From Streptomyces himastatinicus ATCC 53653 (GTDB lineage: Bacteria > Actinomycetota > Actinomycetes > Streptomycetales > Streptomycetaceae), in the NCBI RefSeq assembly GCF_000158915.1, contig NZ_GG657754.1, positions 10,525,903 to 10,589,537 on the forward strand: a stretch of DNA of 63,635 nucleotides, in the 5' to 3' direction. The notes under the pieces were generated by a model, which searched no databases, was not told the origin of the DNA, and saw only the letters and a program-made list of their open reading frames with translations. The position numbers were made by a program, and so were the translations under genes. Positions 9,418-18,292 of the stretch are shown here, piece by piece; within the stretch, counting starts at the first letter, position 1; every line of letters begins with the position of its first letter.

Positions 9418-9585
9418 ATGAGCGACACCGACCCCCGGCAGCCCTCGGACCGCGCCCCCGCCGAACCCGAAGGCGGGGACGCCGCCTGCTGGCTGGACCG
9501 CGTCTGCGCCGCATGCGGCGCCATCCAGGACACCGTCCCCTTCGACCGCTGCCAGCGCTGCGGCGCGGACGCGGAGGACCACTGA
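9418..9585 (+). CDS. 55-residue zinc-ribbon microprotein
   Basis: An ATG at 9418 preceded by GGAGAGAGGGA opens a 55-codon frame. The acidic N-terminal half is followed by CAACG and CQRCG, that is two CxxC pairs about 12 residues apart, which would bind one zinc. It has no signal peptide. Function is unknown. The Cys pairs, the ribosome binding site and the fit between neighbouring genes support a real gene despite its size. It may share regulation with GH97 through the palindrome between them. Confidence 0.65.
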   Translation: MSDTDPRQPSDRAPAEPEGGDAACWLDRVCAACGAIQDTVPFDRCQRCGADAEDH

Positions 9586-9586
9586 C

Positions 9587-10069
9587 TCAGCTCCGCTCCG
9601 TGCCCCCGAGCCGCTCGGTCTCCCCGCCGAAGGCCAGATGCGTGGTCCGCGAGGCCAGCAGCCACCGCCCCTCCACCCGGCGGAACGCGTCCTCGTAGTG
9701 CCCCACGTTGACCGGCGGCCGCGGCGGAACGATGCCCCCGCGATAGCCGTCGACCCGGTACGTCGCGAAATACGACGTCGCATGGGCCGTCGTCGCGGAG
9801 TCCACCGTCACCAGGACGTTGGAACACACCCGGCGCGACAGCCGGTCCGCGGGCCGCGAGGCGAAATACTCCCGCAGCGCCTCCCGCCCCCGCACCAGAC
9901 GCTCCCCGGCGGGCCACTCCCATATCCCGTCGAGGGTGAACAACTCCGCCACCGTGCCCGGTTCCCCCAGATCGAGCCGCCGCAGGAACTCCACGAGCAG
10001 CCGCTCACAGGCACGCTCGGCGAGCAGCCGCTCCATCGGATCGAGTGTCCCGGTCTCCATCTCCGCCAT
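9587..10069 (-). CDS. NTF2-like (SnoaL-type) protein
   Basis: A 160-residue protein with the NTF2 cone fold: an N-terminal helix pair (ERLLAERACERLLVEFLRRL), LFTLDGIWEWP, then VGHYEDAFRRVEGRWLLASR near the C-terminus. The family includes polyketide cyclases, dehydratases, ketosteroid isomerase and many ligand-binding proteins. No specific catalytic pair can be assigned. GTGAGGAC lies just before the ATG. It is convergent with the zinc-ribbon gene, with one base between the stop codons. Confidence 0.82.
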   Translation of the reverse strand: MAEMETGTLDPMERLLAERACERLLVEFLRRLDLGEPGTVAELFTLDGIWEWPAGERLVRGREALREYFASRPADRLSRRVCSNVLVTVDSATTAHATSYFATYRVDGYRGGIVPPRPPVNVGHYEDAFRRVEGRWLLASRTTHLAFGGETERLGGTERS

Positions 10070-10108
10070 GTCCTCACGGTACGAGGCACCACTGACAACC
10101 CGCAGCGA

Positions 10109-11827
10109 TTATCGCGGGCCCTCGATCGCGCCGAGGTCGGGTGCGCCGCGGTAGAGGGGGGTGCCCCGGTAGTCGCGGCCGCCGTTGTCGGGGGTGGGGG
10201 CGCCGGTGTCGATCAGGGGGGAGCCCGGGCGGGGCGCGAAGGCCAGGCCGGTGCGGAGTTGCGGGCCGCTGGTGGGGGTGCCGTACGGGCCCGAGACGGC
10301 CGGGTTGACGAACAGCGGGTCGCCGGTGCGCGCCTGGGTGTCGGCGGCGGGGACCGGCAGCGGGGCGCCGCCGTAGAAGTTGCGGGCGTAGGTGATGGTC
10401 GGGCTGGTCGTCAGGGTCGCGTCGGCGACCGCCGAGGAGAACACGTTGTCGTGCAGGTTGTAGCGCGCGTTCAGCGAGGAGCCGTAGCCGTAGACGAGGT
10501 ACTTGCTCGACGCGTTGTGCACGGTGTTGTTGTAGACCTCGGCCGACGCGGCCTTGTCCGAGTGCAGATACAGCGGATACCGCGAGTTCCCGTTCAGGAC
10601 GTTGTAGCGCACCACGACATCGCCGAAGGCGAACTGGCAGAGCAGGATGCCATCGCCGTTGTCATGGGCGAAGTTGTACTGGATGACGACCCGCGTGGTG
10701 CCCTTGTCCGCGTCGATGCCGTTGGAGTCCGCGCCCCCGGCCTTCCGTTCCGTCCGGTACACCTCGTTGCGCTGGATCACCACGTCGTCCGCGTAGTACG
10801 CCTCGATGCCCGACGTCCCCGCCTGGTCGACCACATTGCGGTCGACCACCGCGCCGCGGACGTTGGTCAGATACATCGCGTTGCAGCCGTACGCGGTGCC
10901 GCCCTGGGAGACGTAGTTGTTCCGGATGGTGATGTTCGTATGCGGGGTGAACGTGGTGTCGGAGGCCGAGGTCCGGGTGCCCCAGCCGGTCGGCTTGGCG
11001 ACCGGGTTGCCGTCCGCGTCCTTCAGGTCGCCGGTGTACTGCTTCACGACGATGCCCGCGAACGAGGTGTTGCGCACCGTGGAGTTCTGCACCCGCACAT
11101 CGTGCAGAACGGTCGGGGCGGTGGGCGGTGCCGTGATGTCGGGCACCGTGGTGTCGAAGACGATGCCGCCGGTCCTCTTCGACCGGTCCCAACCGGTCTT
11201 GAAGCGCACGCCCGGGGCGTTGCCCGCGGTGTCGCCGCTGATCCAGTTCACCTCGCCGGTGACATCGTGGACGTCGACCCTGTCGATCACGAAGTGGTCC
11301 AGCTGCCGTGAGTCGTCCCCGGACACATGGATGCCGCGCAGATCGCGCAGATTCTCGCCCGGAGTCCCCGTGGCGGGCAGCGCGTTGCTGACGTCGAGGT
11401 CACGGATCTCCCAGTACTCCTGGTTGAACAGCCGCACCGCGTCGTCGACCTGGCCCTCACCCTGGATCCGGGGCTTGGGGCCCGGACCGTAACGGCCGAT
11501 CGAGATGGGGTGGTTCCGCTCGCCCGAGCCCTTCGGCCACAGCTGCCCTTTCCAGGAGCCGCCGCCCTTCAGCAGGATGCGGTCACCTGGCCGGAACGTC
11601 GTCCGGCCGATCTGCTCCAGGCTGCGCCATGCCGCGCGGGCGCTGGTGCCGGACGCGTCGTCGCTCCCGGAGCGGGAGTCGACGTAGTACGTGGTGCCCG
11701 AACCTGCCACCGTGGCCTGAGCTTGGGCGGGGAGCGCCGTGAGCGTGGCGGCGGCGCCGAGGGCGGCGGCCGTGAGCAGGCCGAGCGGCCGCCGGCCGGG
11801 TCTGACGGAGCGTCGTCCAGAGGTCAT
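10109..11827 (-). CDS. Secreted right-handed parallel beta-helix protein
   Basis: About 572 residues. The signal peptide (RRPLGLLTAAALGAAATL, then ALPAQAQA) is followed by TTYYVDSRSGSDDASGTS, a common opening of secreted beta-helix proteins, and many short turns with Asn/Val ladders (for example NITIRNNYVS, VVIQRNEVYR, VVIQYNFAHD). This fold is shared by polysaccharide lyases and hydrolases that act on pectin-like or other acidic glycans. No catalytic residues can be named, so lyase activity is only a possibility. The ATG at 11827 is chosen because the predicted transcription start coincides with it. Two LacI-type operators and a sigma-70 promoter lie upstream, suggesting sugar-induced expression. 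Confidence 0.8.
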   Translation of the reverse strand: MTSGRRSVRPGRRPLGLLTAAALGAAATLTALPAQAQATVAGSGTTYYVDSRSGSDDASGTSARAAWRSLEQIGRTTFRPGDRILLKGGGSWKGQLWPKGSGERNHPISIGRYGPGPKPRIQGEGQVDDAVRLFNQEYWEIRDLDVSNALPATGTPGENLRDLRGIHVSGDDSRQLDHFVIDRVDVHDVTGEVNWISGDTAGNAPGVRFKTGWDRSKRTGGIVFDTTVPDITAPPTAPTVLHDVRVQNSTVRNTSFAGIVVKQYTGDLKDADGNPVAKPTGWGTRTSASDTTFTPHTNITIRNNYVSQGGTAYGCNAMYLTNVRGAVVDRNVVDQAGTSGIEAYYADDVVIQRNEVYRTERKAGGADSNGIDADKGTTRVVIQYNFAHDNGDGILLCQFAFGDVVVRYNVLNGNSRYPLYLHSDKAASAEVYNNTVHNASSKYLVYGYGSSLNARYNLHDNVFSSAVADATLTTSPTITYARNFYGGAPLPVPAADTQARTGDPLFVNPAVSGPYGTPTSGPQLRTGLAFAPRPGSPLIDTGAPTPDNGGRDYRGTPLYRGAPDLGAIEGPR

Positions 11828-11833
11828 CACGCC

Positions 11834-11862
11834 ATAGAAAGCGCTGTCATCAGTGGTGTCAA
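11834..11862 (-). promoter_or_regulatory. Vegetative-type promoter of the beta-helix gene, leaderless
   Basis: On the minus strand TTGACA (11857-11862), a 17-base spacer and TTCTAT (11834-11839). The expected start point, seven bases on, falls on the A of the ATG at 11827. There is no ribosome binding site before this ATG, which agrees with a leaderless transcript. Confidence 0.6.
11837..11848. promoter_or_regulatory. LacI-family operator-like site, promoter-proximal
   Basis: GAAAGCGCTGTC differs by one base from GAAANCGNTTTC, the general form of LacI/CcpA-family operators. It overlaps the -10 element and spacer of the beta-helix promoter, a position that would block polymerase. Confidence 0.5.
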
Positions 11863-11891
11863 GGTGCCTGCCGCGTACGCGACTTGATCGC

Positions 11892-11903
11892 GAAACCGCT
11901 TTC
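11892..11903. promoter_or_regulatory. LacI-family operator-like site, distal
   Basis: GAAACCGCTTTC matches GAAANCGNTTTC exactly. It lies immediately next to the stop codon of the response-regulator gene, 55 bases (about five helical turns) from the proximal site, so the two could be bridged by a tetrameric or looping repressor. Confidence 0.55.
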
Positions 11904-12581
11904 TCACCTCCCGGGTGCGAGTCCCGCCTCGAAGGCCAGGATCACCGCCTGGGTCCGGTTCCCGGCGCCCAGCTTGGTCAGCACATTGCCCACATGCGTC
12001 TTGACGGTCTCCAGGCTCACCGTCAGCACCTCCGCGATCTGCTGGTTCGTCAGCCCCTCCGCCATCAGCCGCAGGATCTCCGCCTCCCGGCGGGTGAGCG
12101 CCGCCACCCGCGCCGCGGCCTCCCGCCGCGGCGGGCGCCCGGTGGTCAGCCGGGCGACGGCTTCGGGGAAGAGGACGGAATCCCCGCTGGCCACCAGCCG
12201 GATGGCATGGGCGATCTGCTGGGCCGGGGCCCGCTTGCGGATGAATCCGCTGGCACCGGCCTCCAGGGCGTCGTACACATACTCGTCGTTCTCGAAGGTG
12301 GTGATCACGATGACCTTCGGCGGTTCCGCCGACGTGGCCCGCAGCCGCCGCGTGGCCTCGATCCCGTCGACGATGGGCATCCGTGCGTCCATCAGCACCA
12401 CGTCCGGCTGCAACTCCTCCACCAGCGGCGGCACTTCGGAGCCATCGGCGGCCTCGCCGACCACCGTGAGATCGGGCTTCGCGGACAGCAGGGTCCGCAG
12501 CCCGGTACGGGTGAGTTCCTCGTCGTCCACGACGAGCACGCGCACCGTACGGCCGACAGCGGCAGCCTCTTCGGTGTTCAC
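11904..12581 (-). CDS. NarL/FixJ-family response regulator
   Basis: 225 residues from the GTG at 12581, which overlaps the kinase stop (GTGA). The N-terminal receiver domain has VVDDEE, the phospho-acceptor Asp in VVLMDARMP, a Thr in VITTF and a Lys in FIRKRAP. The C-terminal LuxR-type helix-turn-helix contains LTRREAEILRLMAEG and NQQIAEVL. It pairs with the adjacent histidine kinase. Target genes are not apparent from sequence. Confidence 0.92.
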   Translation of the reverse strand: MNTEEAAAVGRTVRVLVVDDEELTRTGLRTLLSAKPDLTVVGEAADGSEVPPLVEELQPDVVLMDARMPIVDGIEATRRLRATSAEPPKVIVITTFENDEYVYDALEAGASGFIRKRAPAQQIAHAIRLVASGDSVLFPEAVARLTTGRPPRREAAARVAALTRREAEILRLMAEGLTNQQIAEVLTVSLETVKTHVGNVLTKLGAGNRTQAVILAFEAGLAPGR

Positions 12582-13828
12582 CGCGCAGCCCCCAGTGGCA
12601 GCCGTGCCACCAGCCGCCAACGGGCCCGCCCGTCCCCGGCGTCCTCCACCGGCCCGGCGGACACCTCGCCGTTCAGCAGCCGTACCCGGTCGGCGATCCC
12701 GGTCAGACCCTGACGCGGCCGCCCGCCCCGGCGGAAACGCGCCGCGCCGCCCACCAGGTTGACGAGTTCCACCTCCAGCAGGTCGTCCCGGGCGGTGACC
12801 CGCAGCGTGATGCCCGCCTTCGCGCCGTGCCGCAGCGCGTTGGTCAGTCCCTCCTGGACGATGCGGTACGCCTCGCGCGACACGGTCGCCGGGACGCGGT
12901 CCAGGCCGCCCTCGGTCGTCACCTCCAGCGACGCGCCAGCCTGCCGCACCGATTCCGCGAGCGCGCCGAGGTCGGCGAGGGTGCGCGCGGGTGAGGTGGG
13001 CGCCTGCTGTTCCCGCAGCGCGCCGAGGACGTGGTCGAGGTCGTCCATCGCCGCGCGGGCCGTCTCCTCGATGGTGTTCAGCGCGCGCCGCGCCGCCACC
13101 GGATCACGCTCCAGCAGTTCGCTCGCCACCGCCGCCTGGATGGTGGAGGCGGTCAGCGTATGCCCGATGGAGTCGTGCAGCTCCTGCGCCAGCCGGTTGC
13201 GCCCGGCCAGCACCCGCGCCCGCTCCTCGGCGGCGGCCGCTCGCTCGGCGGGCCGGTGGTCGAGCAGGACCGGAGCCAGCAGCCGGAGCCCCGCGGCGGC
13301 GACCGCGGTCAGGTAGGCGGCCAGCAGCAGACACAGGGCGGCGACGGCCGGGCTCCACGCTCCGGCCACACCCGCCGTCACGGTGACATGGCTCCCGAGG
13401 ACGGCGACCCGCCCTCCACCGTTCAGCCAGACGGCCGGAAACGTGACCGCGGCGAAGGCCAGCACCCCGGTCACCGCCGTCGCCGCCACGCCCACCGCCG
13501 CATGCGGCACCAGCCAGGCCGCCGTACGCACCCGGTCGGCCCACCGGGATCGGGCCGATACGGCGGCGGGGGCGGGCAGTTCGGTGCCCAGCAGCCGGTT
13601 GGCCAGCGTGACGCATCCGCGGCGCGCCGCGCGCAGACTGCCCATGACGGCGAGCACCACGACGAGCGCGAGCGTGAAGCCCGCGATACGGCCGGGAAGC
13701 GGCCACGTCGGCGGTGCCGAAAGCACCGCCACCACCAGCGGCGGCACGCTCAGTGCCGCTCCGAGAAACGCGTAAGCCCAGCTTCGATAAGTGGCGCCAT
13801 CGAAAAGCGGGCGCATCAGTGTGCGCAT
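12578..13828 (-). CDS. Sensor histidine kinase, NarL-partner (HisKA_3) type
   Basis: About 416 residues from the ATG at 13828; a longer start is possible. The N-terminal half has several hydrophobic membrane segments without a large outside domain. The dimerisation and phospho-acceptor box is RLAQELHDSIGHTLTA, and the ATPase domain has EAYRIVQEGLTNALRHG and a degraded glycine box (PRQGLTGIADRVRLL). It is translationally coupled to the response regulator by a GTGA overlap. The signal is unknown. Confidence 0.9.
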   Translation of the reverse strand: MRTLMRPLFDGATYRSWAYAFLGAALSVPPLVVAVLSAPPTWPLPGRIAGFTLALVVVLAVMGSLRAARRGCVTLANRLLGTELPAPAAVSARSRWADRVRTAAWLVPHAAVGVAATAVTGVLAFAAVTFPAVWLNGGGRVAVLGSHVTVTAGVAGAWSPAVAALCLLLAAYLTAVAAAGLRLLAPVLLDHRPAERAAAAEERARVLAGRNRLAQELHDSIGHTLTASTIQAAVASELLERDPVAARRALNTIEETARAAMDDLDHVLGALREQQAPTSPARTLADLGALAESVRQAGASLEVTTEGGLDRVPATVSREAYRIVQEGLTNALRHGAKAGITLRVTARDDLLEVELVNLVGGAARFRRGGRPRQGLTGIADRVRLLNGEVSAGPVEDAGDGRARWRLVARLPLGAAR

Positions 13829-14006
13829 GGCCCGAACGGTAGCGGTGCCCAGGTGCGGACTGCCTCCCCCGAAAGAGCCAGCCGGCACTCGCGACACCGG
13901 GGGAGACGGATTTCGCTCGCGGCAGCGATGCGCCCACTCGCCGCCGGACGGCAGTTTTATCCGCAGATTGATCCGTGCTCACTGCTCAGGAAAGGGATGC
14001 GCGTTG

Positions 14007-14840
14007 ATGTCATCGAAAACCAGAGGGCTTGTGGTATTCCTCGCCCTGTCCTTCGGCGGGACCTGGCTGTGGCTGTTCGTGGCGTACGAGGTTCTGGGCC
14101 TGTCCGCACTGAATCCGCTGTTGCAGCTTCCGGCCTTCTGCGTTCCGGGCATCGCGGCGTTCGTCGTACGGCGCTGGGTCACCCGGGAGGGATTCGCCGA
14201 CGCGGGGCTCCGGCTCCGGCTGAAGAGGGCCTGGCCCTACTATCTCCTGGCCTGGTTCGGCCCGTTGGCGATCGCCGCCATAACCCTGGCCCTTGCCGCC
14301 GCACTCGGCCTGTGGCGCCCGGACCTCGCCCCGCTGGACGAGATCGCGGACGGCGTCCCGGGCTGGGCGGCGGTGCTCGCCCTGATGCTCGCGCTTCCGC
14401 TTCTCACCCCGGTGTACTGGGGTGAGGAGTTCGGCTGGACCAGCTATCTCCGACCGCGGCTCTTCGGCGGCAGAATGGCGCCATCGGTGATCGTGACCGG
14501 GCTCATCTGGGCGTCCTGGCACTATCCACTGGCCTTTATCGGCTATGTCGAATTCCCCCGGCTCTTCCTCGGGCTGCTGGTGTGGACCCTCTGCTTTCAG
14601 TTCCAGGAGACCGTTCTCGCCTGGCTGTTCATGCGCAGCGGCACCATATGGACCGCGAGCCTGGCCCACGCGGGAAACAACATGGTCCTCTTCCTGCTCA
14701 CCGGCCAGCTACTCGGCAGCGGGGACGACGGTCTCGGCATGGTGGGCGTCACCCTGCTGACCATGATCCCCCTGGCCGGGCTCAGTCTGTGGATCGCCCT
14801 GCGCCCCAATCGGACTGTAGCGTACGAAAGTTCGCAATGA
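14007..14840 (+). CDS. CPBP-family intramembrane metalloprotease
   Basis: 277 residues with about eight hydrophobic segments. The Abi/CPBP motifs are present: YWGEEFGWTSYL (the EExxxR-like motif 1, with Trp in place of the usual Arg), IWASWHYPLAF, and the late AHAGNNM with the conserved His and Asn. Family members act as prenyl-protein or other intramembrane proteases, or as bacteriocin self-immunity proteins. CAGGAAAGGGA precedes the start. It is transcribed in the same direction as the downstream O-methyltransferase, 50 bases away, and could share its promoter. Confidence 0.85.
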   Translation: MSSKTRGLVVFLALSFGGTWLWLFVAYEVLGLSALNPLLQLPAFCVPGIAAFVVRRWVTREGFADAGLRLRLKRAWPYYLLAWFGPLAIAAITLALAAALGLWRPDLAPLDEIADGVPGWAAVLALMLALPLLTPVYWGEEFGWTSYLRPRLFGGRMAPSVIVTGLIWASWHYPLAFIGYVEFPRLFLGLLVWTLCFQFQETVLAWLFMRSGTIWTASLAHAGNNMVLFLLTGQLLGSGDDGLGMVGVTLLTMIPLAGLSLWIALRPNRTVAYESSQ

Positions 14841-14890
14841 CACGGCCGAGTGCCGTGCATGCTCATTCCGGAAGAACGGCGAGGAATTTC

Positions 14891-15919
14891 ATGTCACACG
14901 AGATCAGCCCGGAGCCCATTTTGCAGGTGGGGCTCGGCTACATGGCGTCGAAAACCCTGCTCACCGCCGTGGAACTCGATGTCTTCACCCGGCTCGCCCA
15001 AGGCCCGTGCGAGCGCGGCGATCTGGCCGGGGCGCTGGGTCTGCATTCGCGGGGCGCGGCGGACTTCCTGGACGCATTGGTCGCCCTGGGCTTTCTGGAG
15101 AGAAGGGGGACCGAGTATCGCAACAGTCCGAGTGCCGACGCGTTTCTCGACCGGGAGAAGGACACCTACGTCGGCGGAGTCCTGGAGATGGCGAACAGCC
15201 GTCTCTATCCGTTCTGGGGATCGCTCACCGAGGCCTTGCGCACCGGAAAGCCGCAGAACGAGCAGAAGCACGGCGGAGACGTATACGACGCCATCTACCA
15301 CGATCAGGCCGGCCTCGAACGATTCCTGAACGGCATGACGGGGCTCAGCATGGGAATGGCGCGGGCGATAGCCGAGAAATTCCCCTGGGTCGACTACCGG
15401 ACGGTGCTGGACGTCGGCGGCGCCCTGGGCTGCGTCCCGGTGGCGGTGGCCCAGCGCCATCTCCACATCAGCGGCGGTGTCTTCGAACTGCCCCGGGTGC
15501 GGCCGGTCTTCGACAAGTATGTGACGTCCTTCGGCCTCACCGACCGCATCGCCTTCCACGGGGGCGACTTCTTCGCGGACGACCTGCCCACCGCCGATGT
15601 CATCGTGCTGGGCCAGATCCTGCACGGCTGGGGCCTGGACGAGAAACGGCTGCTGCTGAAGAAGGCGTACGACGCCCTGCCCGACGGGGGAGCGGTGCTC
15701 GTCTACGACGCGATCATCGACGACGAGCGGCGGCACAACACGTTCGGCCTGCTGGCCAGCCTGAACATGCTGATCGAGTCCGCTGCCGGGTTCGAATACA
15801 CCGCGGCCGACGGCCGGTCCTGGATGGCCGAGGCGGGATTCGGCAGCACCTGGGTCGAACCCCTGATGGGCGGCTATTCCCTGCTGGTCGGCATCAAGGG
15901 CCGCCCCGGCGCCGGGTGA
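14891..15919 (+). CDS. SAM-dependent O-methyltransferase (winged-helix dimerisation type)
   Basis: 342 residues from the ATG at 14891, with GAGGA upstream. The N-terminal part is a winged-helix dimerisation domain (ELDVFTRLAQGP, GLHSRGAADFLDALVALGFL). The Rossmann SAM domain has VLDVGGALGCVPVAVA (motif I), FELPRVRP and ILHGWGLDEKRLLLKKAY, where the HGW corresponds to the HxW region of natural-product O-methyltransferases. It probably methylates a hydroxyl of a small aromatic or polyketide product, but no biosynthetic core enzymes are next to it. Confidence 0.87.
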   Translation: MSHEISPEPILQVGLGYMASKTLLTAVELDVFTRLAQGPCERGDLAGALGLHSRGAADFLDALVALGFLERRGTEYRNSPSADAFLDREKDTYVGGVLEMANSRLYPFWGSLTEALRTGKPQNEQKHGGDVYDAIYHDQAGLERFLNGMTGLSMGMARAIAEKFPWVDYRTVLDVGGALGCVPVAVAQRHLHISGGVFELPRVRPVFDKYVTSFGLTDRIAFHGGDFFADDLPTADVIVLGQILHGWGLDEKRLLLKKAYDALPDGGAVLVYDAIIDDERRHNTFGLLASLNMLIESAAGFEYTAADGRSWMAEAGFGSTWVEPLMGGYSLLVGIKGRPGAG

Positions 15920-15937
15920 CCCTTGTGAGGACGGAGC

Positions 15938-16756
15938 CTAGAAGCGATAGCGCAGAATGCGGCCCACGTCCTTGAACCCGGGCAGATGCGCCATCACCTT
16001 CATGCTCATCCGCCCCGTGGTGGGCATCGCCTCCATCCCCGGCATGTCGACGCTGCGCACCGCGTCCATCAGGGTCAGCCCGTCGTGCCAGCCCTCGATC
16101 TCCCGCGGGTCGTCGAGACCCCAGTGGAGCGTCGCGCCCGCGTTGCGCACCGCCGGGACCATCTTCTGGAGCCTGATGCCCAGCGATCCGTAGACGTCGA
16201 AGAGCAGCTGGCCGCCGGGGAACCGGTCGGTGATCCGCTGGATGAGGCGCTTGCCCTCCTCCTTGTGCAGATACATCGTCAGGCCCTCCATGACGGCCAC
16301 GGTCGGCCGGTCGTCGGGCACGTCGCGGAGCCACGCCTCCTCGGTCACCGAGGAGGCGACCATCTCGTAGTTGCCCGACGGCTGCGGAAGCAGCTGCTTG
16401 CGCAGCTCGATGACGTCGGGGTAGTCGACGTCCAGCCAGCGCACCGACGACGAGGGGTCGATCCGGTGGACCCGGGTGTCCAGCCCGCACGCCAGGTGCA
16501 GCACGGTCGCCTTCTGATGCTCGGCCAGGAACGCGGTGGTCCAGTCGTCGAGCTGTCTGGCCCGGAGCGCGATGCCGACCGCGGTGGTCTCCGTCATGCC
16601 CGTCTTGCCGAAGTCGTAGGCGACGCGCTGCACCGCCTCCTGGGCCGTGTGGTCGCCCAGGACGGAGTGCGGCGAGCGGCTGTCCACCGCCCTGCCGTAC
16701 AGCGTGGCGAGCATCGTCTCCTGCGTACCGGTGAGAGTGATCTTTTCGCGATCCAT
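15938..16756 (-). CDS. SAM-dependent methyltransferase, LCMT/TcmP-like family
   Basis: 272 residues from the ATG at 16756, chosen for the GAGGA just upstream. Motif I is VLHLACGLDTRVHRID, followed by WLDVDYPDVIELRKQLLP and TVAVMEGLTMYL, the hallmark of the leucine carboxyl methyltransferase family that includes the polyketide O-methyltransferase TcmP. It methylates a carboxylate or hydroxyl of an unknown small molecule. It is convergent with the O-methyltransferase gene, so the two methyltransferases are physically but not transcriptionally paired. Confidence 0.88.
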   Translation of the reverse strand: MDREKITLTGTQETMLATLYGRAVDSRSPHSVLGDHTAQEAVQRVAYDFGKTGMTETTAVGIALRARQLDDWTTAFLAEHQKATVLHLACGLDTRVHRIDPSSSVRWLDVDYPDVIELRKQLLPQPSGNYEMVASSVTEEAWLRDVPDDRPTVAVMEGLTMYLHKEEGKRLIQRITDRFPGGQLLFDVYGSLGIRLQKMVPAVRNAGATLHWGLDDPREIEGWHDGLTLMDAVRSVDMPGMEAMPTTGRMSMKVMAHLPGFKDVGRILRYRF

Positions 16757-16903
16757 GGTTCCTCGGTCGAGTGCGGGGGTACCGACGGCCATTTCCGGTG
16801 ATTCATCCGGGATGGGTGGAATCCGTGATGCGTACCGTCCCACGAGTACCCGGACGAAGGCGATCGCGCCCTGGGCCATTCGTGTCCTTCACGCCAGAAT
16901 CCG

Positions 16904-16950
16904 GGCCCGTCGGCTGCCGAGGACGACCGAAAACGGCGGTCGGACGGGCC
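16904..16950 (-). terminator. Hairpin after the flavohaemoprotein gene
   Basis: GGCCCGTC (16904-16911) pairs with GACGGGCC (16943-16950), enclosing an inner pair CGACCG/CGGTCG. It begins four bases after the hmp stop on the minus strand. There is no T-run, as is common for actinobacterial terminators. Confidence 0.45.
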
Positions 16951-16954
16951 GGGA

Positions 16955-18151
16955 TCAGTCCTGCGCCAGCCACAGATCGGGGCCGAAGACCTCGTAGTGG
17001 ATGTCCGAGGGCCGCACACCGCGCTCCAGCAACTGGGCGCGCACCGACCGCATGAACCCCAGCGGACCGCAGAGATAGGCGTGGACGCCGTCGGGGATCT
17101 CGACGCCGGTCAGGTCCACTCGGCCGGTGCGCTCGGCCGGCCATGCGTCGCCCGGCCGCTCGTACCAGACGTGTGCGGAGCCCCGGGCGAGCTTGGTGAC
17201 CAGCCGCTCCTGATCGGCGCGCAGCGCGTGGTCGGCGGGGGAGCGGTCGGCGTGGACCGTGATGACCGGGGCCTGGTGCCCCCGGTCGACCAGGTCCTCC
17301 AGCATGGCGACGATCGGTGTGCAGCCGATACCGGCCGACGCCAGCAGCAGCGGCGCGTCCGTGGCGTCGAGCACGAGGTCGCCGTACGGGGCGGACACGC
17401 TGATCACATCACCCTCCCGGAGGTGCTCGTGCAGATGCCCCGAGACCTCGCCGTCCGGATCCGTGCCGCCGCGTACGTGCTTGACGGTGATGGAGCGCAC
17501 CGTCGCGCCGGGCGGGTTGGTCAGGCTGTACTGGCGGATCTGGCGCGCCCCGTCGGCCAGTTCGACCTGGACCGAGACGTACTGGCCCGCCTTGAAGGCC
17601 GGTGCCGGGCGGCCGTCCGCGGGCCGCAGCCGGAAGGTGACGACGTCCGCGGTCTCCTGGACCCGCTCGGCCACCTCCCACGGCCGCCACGTCCCGCCCG
17701 CCAGCACACCCTGCTCGGCGTACAGCCGCCGCTCGATCTCGATGAGGGCGCCTGCCATCAGCCAGTAGACCTCGTCCCAGGCGGCTGCGACCTCCTCGGT
17801 GACCGCGTCGCCGAGCACCTCCGCGATCGCGGCCGACAGATGGCGGTGCACGAGCGGGTACTGAGCGGGGCTCACGCCGAGCGAGGCGTGCTTGTGGGCG
17901 ATCCGGGTCAGCATCGCGTCGGGCCGGACCTCGGGGTGCTCCACCAGGGCGGTGGCGAACGCGGCCACGGCACCGGCGAGCGCCTGCCGCTGGATTCCGG
18001 CCGCCTGGTTCCCCCGGTTGAACATGTGCCGCAGCAGCTCCGGGTGGGCCTCGAAGAGCTTCCGGTAGAACAGGTCGGTGATGGACCCGATGGCCGCACC
18101 GACGGCGGGGAGGGTGGCGCGGACGGTGTCAGCGGACTTCTGGGAGAGCAT
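16955..18151 (-). CDS. hmp: Flavohaemoprotein (nitric oxide dioxygenase)
   Basis: 398 residues from the ATG at 18151 (AGGAG six bases upstream; a GTG one codon earlier is also possible). The globin domain has Tyr29 (B10), Gln54 (E7 region) and proximal His88 in HKHASLGV. The reductase half has RQYSLTN for FAD and ASAGIGCTPIVAML for NAD(P)H, and ends with EVFGPD. It oxidises NO to nitrate. An NsrR-like site lies directly upstream, and the NO sensor gene nsrR is the next gene on the same strand, so expression should be induced by NO. Confidence 0.94.
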   Translation of the reverse strand: MLSQKSADTVRATLPAVGAAIGSITDLFYRKLFEAHPELLRHMFNRGNQAAGIQRQALAGAVAAFATALVEHPEVRPDAMLTRIAHKHASLGVSPAQYPLVHRHLSAAIAEVLGDAVTEEVAAAWDEVYWLMAGALIEIERRLYAEQGVLAGGTWRPWEVAERVQETADVVTFRLRPADGRPAPAFKAGQYVSVQVELADGARQIRQYSLTNPPGATVRSITVKHVRGGTDPDGEVSGHLHEHLREGDVISVSAPYGDLVLDATDAPLLLASAGIGCTPIVAMLEDLVDRGHQAPVITVHADRSPADHALRADQERLVTKLARGSAHVWYERPGDAWPAERTGRVDLTGVEIPDGVHAYLCGPLGFMRSVRAQLLERGVRPSDIHYEVFGPDLWLAQD

Positions 18152-18162
18152 CACCGGCTCCT

Positions 18163-18185
18163 AAGTGGTATGCAGGATTCGTATT
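18163..18185. promoter_or_regulatory. NsrR-like binding site upstream of hmp
   Basis: An imperfect 23-bp dyad just upstream of the hmp ribosome binding site. Read on the minus strand it has the flanks AATACGAAT and TACCACTT. From memory these closely match the outer arms of the Streptomyces coelicolor hmpA1 NsrR site, while the centre differs. Confidence 0.6.
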
Positions 18186-18292
18186 TAACGGCGCGAAGAA
18201 ACCCGGCGCGGCGACCGCCGGCGTAGTGAGTGCGGGCGTAGCGAGCACCGGCGTACGGACGTGGGCGGGCCGGGGAGGCATCCCCCGCGGGT

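Noticed and set aside
9638..11311. 557-codon frame opposite the beta-helix gene
   Set aside because: Shadow frame, biased composition, no recognisable domain.
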